Below are positions 48,286 through 56,911 of a DNA stretch of 64,000 nt, piece after piece. The notes beneath the pieces were generated by a model. The model saw only the letters and a list, made by a program, of their open reading frames with translations, had not been told where the DNA came from and ran no database searches. Every line of letters begins with the position of its first letter. The stretch's first letter is position 1. The stretch is from JBKBII01 sp046299415 (GTDB lineage: Bacteria > Pseudomonadota > Gammaproteobacteria > Ectothiorhodospirales > Ectothiorhodospiraceae), in NCBI GenBank assembly GCA_046299415.1, contig JBKBII010000003.1, forward strand, positions 1 to 64,000, in the 5' to 3' direction. The translations under genes and the position numbers were made by a program.

Positions 48286-48694
48286 CAGACGCCACGGCAT
48301 CGATGCCACAACACGCGCGCACCACGTCGATAGTCGCAGTCGCCATGTCGCGCCCAATCGACGTCGCTGGCATATCGAGCCACCGATACCAAGCATGACG
48401 CATCGATTGCGCATCGACTGCGTCGATCCGCGCAGGAGCACCGACGCGTGGCCGTGCCCCCCACTGCCGCGTGCCACACCCCTCGACAAGCCATCGACGA
48501 AGTCGGAACATTCGTAGGGGCGACGCTCGGACGTGCCCGCCGCGCCTTCGTACTCCTCTCGCCGCCAAATCACACGATCCGCCCACTTGATCGCGCATCT
48601 GAGTATCCATGCGCGTCCGAAAGTCATGCAGGCAACGCAGCGGCGAAACAATGCTCTAAACTCGGCTTGCCCTCGCAAAACATCGCACCGACTC
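48286..48694. other. Gap before tonB
   Basis: About 410 nt with no gene or hairpin I can support. The tonB frame extends upstream to 48533 without conserved sequence. Confidence 0.4.
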
Positions 48695-49741
48695 ATGCCT
48701 AACCGCCTCGCGTCCTTCGACACAAGTTTCAGCAACCTCGACGCCACCGCGATCCATGCGATTGGGCACGCCGACCGGCTGCCAGAAAGCACTCCGGCAC
48801 AGGAGGGCGGACTCATGCCGGTCGCGACTCTGATCGCGATCTTCGCGCATGCGATCCTGATCCTCGGTGTCGGCTTCTCGATCAAGGAAATCAACCGGTC
48901 GAATGTTCTACCGATGGAAATCGTTTTTCTGCAAGAGACAAGCGCGCCACCGCTTGACGACGCCGCTTTGCTCGCAAACGTCGATCACGATTCCCCAGAC
49001 CCTGACAGTCAGGCCGGCATCGGTTTGCCGGAACCGCTGCCCACTCCGGAGACCTCCGAACAGATCGCGCCTTCCGACAGCGATGTCTCAGTCGATTCCA
49101 CGGCAGCGGCCGGATCACCCGCAACCGACGACACTGCCACCGAACTTGCCGCGGAACGAGAAATCACCCCCGAAACAATCGAAACTCCACCGCCGTCTGC
49201 GATGCCAGACGCGCCACCGACGGCGTCTGATCCGCAGACCAGCCCATCGCGACGCGAACCACAACCCTCCCCCCAGACCGATTCGGCACGAGCCGACGCA
49301 AAACCGAACAACACCGTCGATGTGGCAGCGCTGATGCGCCAAGGCCTATCAAGCGCTCGCGATCCCGAACAGACCGGACTTCGGCGTCAGGGCACCACCA
49401 GAATCCTGAGCTCGACGAGTGCTCGATCGGCACCCGAAGCCGCGTATCTCGAAAACTGGACCAGGCGCGTCGAAACGATCGGCAACCTCAATTACCCCGA
49501 AGAAGCGCGGCGTCGTGGGCTCAGCGGCCAACTCGTCGTCGCCGCACGCATCCGTTCCGACGGCAGCCTCGTCGACGCGCACATCCAGCAAAGCTCGGGC
49601 GAACCCATTCTCGATCAGGCGGCACTCGATATCGTTCGGCTAGCAGCACCGTTTCAGGCCTTTCCCGAAGCGATGCGCGCCCACCATGACGAGATCCTGA
49701 TCGTTCGCGCTTGGAATTTCCGTCGCGACCGGGTGTTCTGA
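48695..49741 (+). CDS. tonB: TonB-family energy transducer
   Basis: TonB proteins link the proton-motive force at the inner membrane to the outer membrane. The 348 residues comprise a cytoplasmic N-terminus of 40, a membrane span at about 42-62 (MPVATLIAIFAHAILILGVGF), a long acidic Pro/Ser/Thr-rich periplasmic linker at about 70-240, and a C-terminal TonB domain: NLNYPEEARRRGLSGQLVVAARIRSDGSLVD, then ILDQAALDIVRLAAPFQAFPEAM and VRAWNF. In P. aeruginosa the gene at this place is tonB3, implicated in twitching motility; a role in pilus function here is inference from synteny. No exbB or exbD is adjacent. The start could also be 48533 or 48626. Confidence 0.9.
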   Translation: MPNRLASFDTSFSNLDATAIHAIGHADRLPESTPAQEGGLMPVATLIAIFAHAILILGVGFSIKEINRSNVLPMEIVFLQETSAPPLDDAALLANVDHDSPDPDSQAGIGLPEPLPTPETSEQIAPSDSDVSVDSTAAAGSPATDDTATELAAEREITPETIETPPPSAMPDAPPTASDPQTSPSRREPQPSPQTDSARADAKPNNTVDVAALMRQGLSSARDPEQTGLRRQGTTRILSSTSARSAPEAAYLENWTRRVETIGNLNYPEEARRRGLSGQLVVAARIRSDGSLVDAHIQQSSGEPILDQAALDIVRLAAPFQAFPEAMRAHHDEILIVRAWNFRRDRVF

Positions 49742-50058
49742 TGCGCACATCAACAACGACCGCAAAAACAGGTCTCAAAGCGCGCACACCGTGCCCAGCC
49801 GACCCAGGCTGACGCAACAGACGAAATATGACGTCATGCCACTTAGGCCCGGCCCGTGACCGACCCGCTGATGTCCAATCCGCGCTCGGCTCGTTTTTCG
49901 ACACGCCGATCGACGAAGTCGCGCGAACACCGAAAGGTCGCTTGAAGGACAGGGGCGGCACCCCGATACTGATTGGCATGACACGCACTGATGAACCCAC
50001 CGCTGCTCTGCCCGCCGCCGATCCACAGGCGCTCGTAACCACAAACGAGCCGAACGCC
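49742..50058. other. Gap between tonB and yqgE
   Basis: Most of these 317 nt are open in the yqgE frame (from 49828), so an N-terminal extension of YqgE is possible. Otherwise nothing is recognised. Confidence 0.35.
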
Positions 50059-50634
50059 ATGAAGCCCGCAGCCCGACATTATTTTCGGGGCCAACTCCTG
50101 ATCGGCACACAGAGTTTGTCGGGCGACTTTTTCCAACATGCCGTCGTTTATGTCTGCGACCACGACGAACGCGGCGCGATGGGTCTCGTCATCAATCAGC
50201 TGACACCCTACAGTCTGCTCGACCTGATGAGCCAGCTTGAGATGGACGAACCCGACGACCCAAGTATTGCCGTCATGATCCCCGTGCACCGCGGCGGCCC
50301 TGTCGAGGCGAACCACGGCTTTGTCCTGCACGATGTCGCGTTCGAGCACGAAGGCTCAAAACCCATCGACGATCACTTTGCACTTGGCTTTTCGCGCGAT
50401 CTACTCGCACTCATGGCCCAGAAAAAAGGCCCGGAACACGCCATCGTCGTTCTCGGTTACGCCGGCTGGGGACCCGGACAACTTGAACGCGAAGTCGCCG
50501 ATGACGCCTGGCTGGTCGCACCCGCCGAACCGACAATCGTATTCGAGGGCTCGACCGAGGACCTTTGGGCGCGCGCCGCGCGCTCGCTCGGAGTCGATAT
50601 GGATCGACTCGGCCCACACTCCGGTCATGCCTGA
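50059..50634 (+). CDS. yqgE: YqgE/AlgH family protein
   Basis: Family of about 185 residues with unknown function, named AlgH in Pseudomonas after an alginate-regulation phenotype. The 191 residues show the conserved N-terminus HYFRGQLLIGTQSLSGDFFQHAVVYVCDHDERGAMGLVINQ, GGPVEANHGFVLH, the LGFSRDLL segment, and the GYAGWGPGQLEREVADDAWLV motif. The ATG at 50059 gives normal length; in-frame ATGs at 49978 and 49828 would add unconserved residues. It sits directly upstream of ruvX, as is usual. Confidence 0.93.
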   Translation: MKPAARHYFRGQLLIGTQSLSGDFFQHAVVYVCDHDERGAMGLVINQLTPYSLLDLMSQLEMDEPDDPSIAVMIPVHRGGPVEANHGFVLHDVAFEHEGSKPIDDHFALGFSRDLLALMAQKKGPEHAIVVLGYAGWGPGQLEREVADDAWLVAPAEPTIVFEGSTEDLWARAARSLGVDMDRLGPHSGHA

Positions 50635-50848
50635 ATCCTGCCCTCCCCTTCAACGAGGATCGCGCGGAGTCGCACGATCACGGCGATGAGTCGGGCCAGC
50701 TGAATCCAACGCAGCCGCCTCGGGCGACGTTGTACAGCGCGAAGCCGCCAGCCGCGGAAAAGACCACGGACGGGCCTGGCGCTACGCTGACTGCGCATGC
50801 ATCGACACAACCCGGGCGGCGAAACCATCAACGGATGCTACGAACTTC

Positions 50849-51412
50849 ATGCTTGATTTCGACAAAGTTCCGTACGATGCCAACGTAATCGGCTTTGATG
50901 TCGGCACCCGTCGTGTCGGCGTTGCATTGGCAAACCGCACCATCGGTGCGGCACGTCCACTCGCGATTCTGCCCGCCCGCCCCTTTCCCTGGGAGCGCGT
51001 GGCCGAATGGATCGAGGAATGGCAGCCCGCCTACGTCGTCATCGGGTGGCCCGTGCCGTCACACGTCAACAACCCGTCAAACAACCAGACATCGCCGGCC
51101 GTGCAAACTGACGTCGAAACAACGGTCATGCGGCGCGCGCGAGGCTTAGCAAACGTACTCGACGAACGCTTCGGCTTATCGAGCGTCTTCCAGGACGAAC
51201 GCTTGACCAGCCAAGCCGCCGCCGACCGACGACGTGACACGAGCCGCTCTCCGCGCCCTCGCGGATCGCGCGAACATGGACCTATTGATGCCGAAGCCGC
51301 CGCGATCATTCTCGACGATCATCTACGCGACGCCATGGGGCGCGGGGCCAAGCCGCAGCGCATTCGGTCGTCACTCAACCCACGAGGGAGCCTCCCGAGC
51401 ATAGACAATTAG
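50849..51412 (+). CDS. ruvX: YqgF/RuvX-family Holliday junction resolvase-like nuclease
   Basis: RuvX (YqgF) has an RNase H fold and is implicated in 16S rRNA 5'-end processing and perhaps junction resolution. The 187 residues show GFDVGTRRVGVAL with the first acidic residue (Asp17), YVVIGWPVP, VFQDERLTSQAAADRR and IDAEAAAIILDDHL with the last acidic pair. It is longer than the usual 135-150 because of polar insertions at about 70-88 and 130-145 and a C-terminal tail. Location yqgE-ruvX-pyrR-pyrB is conserved. Confidence 0.93.
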   Translation: MLDFDKVPYDANVIGFDVGTRRVGVALANRTIGAARPLAILPARPFPWERVAEWIEEWQPAYVVIGWPVPSHVNNPSNNQTSPAVQTDVETTVMRRARGLANVLDERFGLSSVFQDERLTSQAAADRRRDTSRSPRPRGSREHGPIDAEAAAIILDDHLRDAMGRGAKPQRIRSSLNPRGSLPSIDN

Positions 51413-51512
51413 CGAACCGACGCGCCCATCGCGCATCATCGCGGCCAAGGGCGTAGATTCCCTGCACATTCACAGCTTGCGTTCGCCTCCGGCTACTCCA
51501 GAAGGAGCCCAG

Positions 51513-52112
51513 ATGATCGACGATCACGATCCAAACTCCGCCTCGACGCGGGCGTCCAGCGACGCCTCTTCCGAAATGCCTGAACTCGACACGGCTCGAA
51601 CGCGAGGACTCGCGCTCGACGTCGATGCCTTGCTCGACACCTTGGCCGCAAAGCTCAGCGACTACGCCAAGCGCCATCGCATTGAGCGCTGGAACCCCGT
51701 CGGCATTCATACCGGCGGCGTCTGGGTGGCCGACCAGCTTTGTCGACGCATGGGTCTCGACGCCGCCTTGGGCCGGCTCGACATCAGCTTTTACCGCGAT
51801 GACTTTTCCCAGATCGGCATGCATCCGCAGGTCAAACCATCAGAGTTGCCCGAAGACATCGACGGCGCCCACGTTCTGCTGATCGATGACGTCCTATACA
51901 CCGGTCGAACGATTCGCGCCGCACTCAACGAGATCTTCGACTACGGTCGCCCTGCGTCCGTCACACTCGCAGTCTTGGTCGACCGCGACGGCCGCGAATT
52001 GCCGATTCAAGCTGCTGCAGCGGGCACAGTGATCCGGCTTGAAGTCGGCGAACAGATCAAATTACGGGGGCCCGAGCCGCTGAAGCTCGAAATCGTGCGC
52101 ACCGATCGCTGA
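51513..52112 (+). CDS. pyrR: PyrR, bifunctional pyrimidine regulator/uracil phosphoribosyltransferase-like
   Basis: PyrR belongs to the phosphoribosyltransferase fold; in Bacillus it binds pyr mRNA, and in Pseudomonas it influences pyr gene expression. The 199 residues have a polar N-terminus of about 30, then HTGGVWVADQLCRRM, GRLDISFYRDDFSQIG and the PRPP-binding VLLIDDVLYTGRTIRAAL (121-138), ending in the DRDGRELPI segment. AGAAGGAG 7 nt before the ATG is the strongest ribosome binding site in this region. It precedes pyrB by 484 nt, longer than usual. Confidence 0.93.
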   Translation: MIDDHDPNSASTRASSDASSEMPELDTARTRGLALDVDALLDTLAAKLSDYAKRHRIERWNPVGIHTGGVWVADQLCRRMGLDAALGRLDISFYRDDFSQIGMHPQVKPSELPEDIDGAHVLLIDDVLYTGRTIRAALNEIFDYGRPASVTLAVLVDRDGRELPIQAAAAGTVIRLEVGEQIKLRGPEPLKLEIVRTDR

Positions 52113-52596
52113 AAAAAAGACGATCGCCAAGCCGACTGCGCGATACCGACAAGGTGCAATCGCGGCCGTCGTTGAACCGTTCGACTCTGTCGCAGAAATC
52201 CAATCGTCTGGAGCGAATCGTTTGAATCGTTTCAACCACCTTCTCCGGACCTTGTTGCGCCGACCTGACCGAGAAAACCCTCGAGGCACGACATGCCGAG
52301 GCGAAGAACACCCCGGCGACCGCCGCCCACGCCGGCGGGACCCAAAGCCACACAAGACCCGGAAGAACCGTGGTCGACAGCGTCACATGAGCGCTGCTGT
52401 CGAACACACTCACCGCCGACCTCGCGCGCCCTGCCGCAATTGATATACCTGAGCATTTTTAAAAGTTTGAATGTCGGCGACTGAACAAGGTCAAAACTCA
52501 AGGCCGCGGTTCACACTCGCCTGACGTCACTTCGATGCGCGCAATGGAACACAATGCGAACAATGACGAACGAGCCTCACAGCCGGATTGATCGCC
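52113..52596. other. Leader region between pyrR and pyrB
   Basis: 484 nt without a gene. It contains a GAAAAAAAG run just after the pyrR stop, a hairpin at 52279-52301 (CCTC/GAGG and GGCA/TGCC with a 2-nt bulge), and an AT-rich patch at 52440-52470 (TTGATA... ATTTTTAAAAG) that could be the promoter of pyrB-pyrC'. Whether PyrR acts here cannot be told. Confidence 0.45.
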
Positions 52597-53739
52597 GTGA
52601 CCACAGCCAGTAATACCGACGCACCATCACAGCTCCCGTTCAGCGCCAAAACGCTCGGCCACCCCGCGAGCAGGACGCTGCCCGGCCCTCTGCCGAACCG
52701 CCTGCAACTCGGGCCCGACGGTCGGCTGCGCCACCTGCTGACCGTTGAGGGCCTGTCTCGCGAACTGCTCATCGAGCTGCTCGACACGGCAGAATCGTTC
52801 TCCTCAATGAACGAAAAATCGGTCAAGAAGGTCCCGCTGCTTCGCGGTAAAACCGTCGTCAATCTATTTTTCGAGCCATCGACCCGCACCCGCACCACTT
52901 TCGAGCTTGCCGCCAAACGACTGTCAGCCGATGTTCTCAACATCGCCGTGTCGACCTCCTCTGCCACCAAAGGAGAAACGCTGCTCGACACCCTGCGCAA
53001 CCTCGAAGCCATGCACGTCGACATGTTCGTCGTGCGGCACGAGCAATCGGGCGCGGCCCATTTCATTGCCCGTCACGTTGCTCCCCACGTCGCCGTTCTC
53101 AATGCCGGCGACGGCCGCCACGCGCATCCCACTCAAGCGCTGCTCGATGTCTTTACCATCCGACGACACAAACCCGACTTTCCGCAGCTCAAAATCGCCA
53201 TCGTTGGCGACATTCTCCATTCACGCGTCGCACGATCCCAGATCCACGCATTGAACATTTTGCAGACCGGGGAAGTTCGCGTCGTTGCACCGCGGACGCT
53301 ACTACCCGCCGGCGTCGAGCGCCTCGGTGTTCACGTTTTTCACGATCTCGATCCCGGCCTCGAGGATGTCGACGTCGTCATCATGCTGCGCCTCCAGCGT
53401 GAACGCATGGAGGCCGCCCACTTACCGAGCGAACACGAATACTTTCGATTGTTTGGGCTGACCGAGGCGCGTCTCGCACGTGCCAAAACCGACTGCATCG
53501 TCATGCACCCCGGTCCAGCGAACCGCGGCGTCGAAATCGATTCCGACGTCGCCGATGGCCCCCGCTCAGTGATACTCGAACAAGTCACCAACGGCATCGC
53601 GGTGCGCATGGCAGTGATGTCCATGGTTCTCGGCCCTCTCGCCCAAGTACCGACCCAGACTCCGACTCAGTCCTCGACCCCATCACCAAGGCGTTTTGCT
53701 GCCCCCGACTCGACGGTCGCTGGAGAGACCACGTCATGA
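52597..53739 (+). CDS. pyrB: Aspartate carbamoyltransferase catalytic subunit
   Basis: PyrB condenses aspartate with carbamoyl phosphate in pyrimidine synthesis. The 380 residues contain the carbamoyl-phosphate site FFEPSTRTRTTFE (91-103), SSATKGETLLDT, the VVRHEQSGAAHFIA segment, NAGDGRHAHPTQALLD, and VMHPGPANRGVEID. About 40 N-terminal and 35 C-terminal polar residues exceed the usual 335. The long N-terminus is typical of the Pseudomonas-type enzyme, where the PyrB extension carries the nucleotide effector site. GTG 52597 or TTG 52588 is the start. It overlaps pyrC' as ATGA. Confidence 0.95.
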   Translation: MTTASNTDAPSQLPFSAKTLGHPASRTLPGPLPNRLQLGPDGRLRHLLTVEGLSRELLIELLDTAESFSSMNEKSVKKVPLLRGKTVVNLFFEPSTRTRTTFELAAKRLSADVLNIAVSTSSATKGETLLDTLRNLEAMHVDMFVVRHEQSGAAHFIARHVAPHVAVLNAGDGRHAHPTQALLDVFTIRRHKPDFPQLKIAIVGDILHSRVARSQIHALNILQTGEVRVVAPRTLLPAGVERLGVHVFHDLDPGLEDVDVVIMLRLQRERMEAAHLPSEHEYFRLFGLTEARLARAKTDCIVMHPGPANRGVEIDSDVADGPRSVILEQVTNGIAVRMAVMSMVLGPLAQVPTQTPTQSSTPSPRRFAAPDSTVAGETTS

Positions 53740-55064
53740 GCGTTCGCATTGATCACGTCCGCGTCCTTGATCCTGCGTCGGGTTTTGATGCAATCACCAC
53801 CATCTGTATCCAAGGCGGAGAAATCCTCTCCATCGGCGCGCCCCCCGCCGATTTCGATGTTCGCCGAGTCGTCGATGGGCGGGCTCTCTGGGCTTTCCCC
53901 GGACTCATCGACCTTTCCGCACGCTTGCGGGAACCGGGACTTGAACACAAGGCTACGATCGCCTCCGAGACGGCCGCAGCAGCAGCCAGCGGCATCACAA
54001 CGGTCGTCGTCCCACCCGACACCACCCCCGCGATCGACACCCCTGCCGAAGTCGAACTGATCACGCGCAAAGCCAAACGCGCCTGCGGCGTCCGTGTTCT
54101 GACGATCGGTGCCGCCACGATTGATCTGGCGGGTGAGCAACTCACCGAAATGGCATCCCTAAAAAATGCCGGCGTTCTTGCCATAGGTCAGGGCCATCAC
54201 GCGATCGCTCGGCCGCTGATTCTGCGGCGCGTCATGGAATACGCCGCCACCTTCGATCTGCCGCTGGTCCTCACGCCCGAGGACCGCTCTCTGGCTGGTC
54301 GTGGCTGTGCGCACGAGGGCCCAGTCGCCACGCGCCTCGGACTGCCGGGAATCCCCCAAGCGGCAGAAACCGCAGCCTTGGGCGTCATCCTCGCGCTCGT
54401 CGAACAAACCGGGGCGCGCGTCATTGTCGGCCCGCTGTCCTGCGCTCGCAGCGTCGACATGATCGAACGCGCGAAGAATGACGGCCTACCTGTTCAGGCC
54501 TTCGTCGCGGCGCACCAACTATTTCTCTGCGACGTCGACACTGCCGATCTTGACCCGATCCTGCACGTTCGCCCCCCGCTGCGCACGCAACTCGATCGCG
54601 AAGCGCTACGCGCCGGGCTTGCCAGAGGCGTCATCGACAGTATCGTCTCGGATCATCAACCGCATGAAATCGACTCAAAGCTCGGTCCTTTTGCCGAAAC
54701 GCAACCGGGCATCAGCGCCTTGGAGACACTCTTACCACTTACGCTCAAATGGGCCGCCGAAGAAGGCATTGACACGACTGAAGCCCTATCGAGGGTCACC
54801 ATCGCACCTGCGAGAGCGCTCGGCCTAAGCGGCGGACGACTTGCGGCCGGAGAACGCGCCGACTTTGTCCTATTCGATCCCGCCGGCCGCATGGAGCTCA
54901 GCCAGAAACAATGGCGATCCAAGGGTCTGAATTCGCCCTTTCTCGGCTGGGAGTTCGATGGTCGCGTCTGTTCGACCTGGATCGCGGGGCGAGAAGTCTT
55001 TCAGAAAGCGCCGGATCACTCCGCGCCAACACCAACCTTTGAACCGAAAACATTCGCCGACTAA
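53736..55064 (+). CDS. pyrC': Inactive dihydroorotase-like PyrC' subunit of aspartate transcarbamoylase
   Basis: In Pseudomonas-type transcarbamoylase a non-catalytic dihydroorotase homologue (PyrC') is needed for assembly with PyrB. This 442-residue protein is clearly a dihydroorotase by fold (PGLIDL...LREPG, GRGCAHEGPVATRLGLPGIP, SDHQPHEIDSKLGPF), but the metal site is gone. The HxH after PGLIDL is Ser61-Ala-Arg63; the His of HAED is Thr180 (LTPED); the second imidazole position in VIVGPLS is Pro233; the GVxAFSDDG loop reads GVLAIGQGH. Only the final Asp of SDHQPH remains. It overlaps pyrB by 4 nt. A working dihydroorotase must be encoded elsewhere. Confidence 0.93.
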   Translation: MSVRIDHVRVLDPASGFDAITTICIQGGEILSIGAPPADFDVRRVVDGRALWAFPGLIDLSARLREPGLEHKATIASETAAAAASGITTVVVPPDTTPAIDTPAEVELITRKAKRACGVRVLTIGAATIDLAGEQLTEMASLKNAGVLAIGQGHHAIARPLILRRVMEYAATFDLPLVLTPEDRSLAGRGCAHEGPVATRLGLPGIPQAAETAALGVILALVEQTGARVIVGPLSCARSVDMIERAKNDGLPVQAFVAAHQLFLCDVDTADLDPILHVRPPLRTQLDREALRAGLARGVIDSIVSDHQPHEIDSKLGPFAETQPGISALETLLPLTLKWAAEEGIDTTEALSRVTIAPARALGLSGGRLAAGERADFVLFDPAGRMELSQKQWRSKGLNSPFLGWEFDGRVCSTWIAGREVFQKAPDHSAPTPTFEPKTFAD

Positions 55065-55085
55065 GCGATCCGCGTCATCAGCGAC

Positions 55086-56819
55086 GTGGCCCGCCATGAT
55101 CGGCGCCTGACTGACGCACCGAGAGCGATGATCCGTATCGACCCAACACGCGTGCGTCTCTCGCTCACCGCGCGCCGTATCGCCGGTCGCCCATGGTCGC
55201 CCAAACTCAGACACGCGCCCGCCCCCCCCGACTCGGCTCAAAACTCGACCTCGGACACACGGGCGACGGTTGCAGTCGGCCCCGACGAGGTGTGGACAAT
55301 CGAAATCGACCAGGACTGCGAACCCCCGCCCATCGGTGCAGGATTCTGCCTCACCCCCCTTGCAGTAGACACCCTGACGGCGACGACATCGGCTGACGAG
55401 ACCAACCGCACGCCAGGTCAAACAGAACGCTCACAAGTATTCGCCACCGCGCAGCAAGATCAACACCTCGCGGCTACGATTTCGTCCGGACGCCGCGCGA
55501 TCGCCGTCCCGATGCTGGTCAGCGGTCGCCAATGGACTGTGGCTATCACATGGCGCAGGCGCTCGCACACCATGGACGACCTGGATGCACGCCCAGCGGC
55601 GATCGCTAAAGATACGTCCGGCACCCGAGCCCCCCGGCTGGCGGCCTCTACGCCCAATACGAGCCACGGTGCGAACGACGACTCGAATGACTACCGAACC
55701 AACAGCGAAAGCGGCGAATCGCGACACAGCCAAGATTGCTCTCCACGCGAAACATCGACACGATCCGAATCCGCTCTCGAGACACAAGCAACTCGAACCG
55801 CTCACTCCAAAGTCAACGACACATCGACGATTTGGCGACTGAGCGGCCCGATTGGCGGTCTCGCGACCAACCTGATGGACGGCTTGATCATGTCTCCGAT
55901 CTCGACGCCTACGCGGGAGGCACGCCACGCTGACCACGCCAGAGACGCGAGCCTGTCCGCGTCGCACCTCGACGGGTCGCCTTTGTTCATCGCCGCCGAC
56001 GACGCCGGGCTCGTCGCCGCCTTGCGCTGGCTCGAACACGCCCACCCATCGCAACGACGAAGAAGCGTGGCCGCATTCAGCTTGCGGCGATTACCGCCGC
56101 TACCCATCGTGCCCGCAAGCGTGGTCATGCCGGCGTTACGCTGCTCCGCTGAGTTTCGACAAAGTCTTGCAACTCTGCGGCTGCTCGATGACTGGGGCGT
56201 CGCCGCGCGAATCGCCACACTCGCAGGATGGCCGGGTTGTTTTGACGGCGACCTCGTCGACGCACTCGTTCTTCCCGATCAGTCAAGCGCTCAGACCCAC
56301 CCGCCTCCATCGCGCCTGACCGCGGGACAGTTACACGATCATCACGAACGCAGTCGTAACACTCACCTCGCGCCTCCTGACGGATATCGAGCCGTCCACC
56401 TTGATCACGAGGATGCCAGTGAGGGGCTGACACTGTATTTGATCGGGCGCAGCACACGCCGGCGCCTGTCGTCGACGCACGACAGACTTTTTCGCACAGA
56501 CCATCGAACAGCGGTCGAGAATCCAGCCGAGCCATCGAAGGAGCTGCCCCGGGCGCATTCAGAATTTCAAGCGCCATCAAAAAGGCGGGCGCCGTCTGAA
56601 ACCGGGGCAGCACCAGCGATTGTGTCTCTCAAACGTCCGGGCGGCGGATCGGGCGCGCGTCGTGAGTCTTGGTCCGACTACGATTCGGGGTCACATCCGC
56701 CAGTCCATTCAAATGACGACTCTCGAAACAACCTCGAGCCCACGATCCCCACGACGATCACCGGCCGGATTCATCGCAGCGGGCTGATCCTGTGCCCGCG
56801 TAAAAAAAGGACGCCTTGA
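55086..56819 (+). CDS. Unrecognised 577-residue protein in the pyr operon, possibly FNR-like
   Basis: I do not recognise this protein with confidence. It starts 21 nt after pyrC' and is probably cotranscribed. Residues 175-255 and 440-565 are polar and low in complexity. The middle has two ordered-looking parts: AIAVPMLVSGRQWTVAITWRRRS, then after the insertion IWRLSGPIGG, and PLFIAADDAGLVAALRWLEHAH; this is the order of the flavin barrel and nucleotide-domain start in ferredoxin-reductase/PyrK-type proteins (GPxG then a hydrophobic strand with AxDDAG). Then follows LRLLDDWGVAARIATLAGWPGCFDG. A degenerate PyrK-like electron-transfer protein is my best guess, by motif only. No iron-sulphur Cys cluster is evident. 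Confidence 0.7.
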   Translation: MARHDRRLTDAPRAMIRIDPTRVRLSLTARRIAGRPWSPKLRHAPAPPDSAQNSTSDTRATVAVGPDEVWTIEIDQDCEPPPIGAGFCLTPLAVDTLTATTSADETNRTPGQTERSQVFATAQQDQHLAATISSGRRAIAVPMLVSGRQWTVAITWRRRSHTMDDLDARPAAIAKDTSGTRAPRLAASTPNTSHGANDDSNDYRTNSESGESRHSQDCSPRETSTRSESALETQATRTAHSKVNDTSTIWRLSGPIGGLATNLMDGLIMSPISTPTREARHADHARDASLSASHLDGSPLFIAADDAGLVAALRWLEHAHPSQRRRSVAAFSLRRLPPLPIVPASVVMPALRCSAEFRQSLATLRLLDDWGVAARIATLAGWPGCFDGDLVDALVLPDQSSAQTHPPPSRLTAGQLHDHHERSRNTHLAPPDGYRAVHLDHEDASEGLTLYLIGRSTRRRLSSTHDRLFRTDHRTAVENPAEPSKELPRAHSEFQAPSKRRAPSETGAAPAIVSLKRPGGGSGARRESWSDYDSGSHPPVHSNDDSRNNLEPTIPTTITGRIHRSGLILCPRKKRTP

Positions 56820-56911
56820 CCTCAACCGCACCCCGCGCGCAAAAACTTGAGCACGGGCGGATCCTGGGTCGCGCATACACCGCTCAATGAATCGTTACCG
56901 CAAAATGGGCG

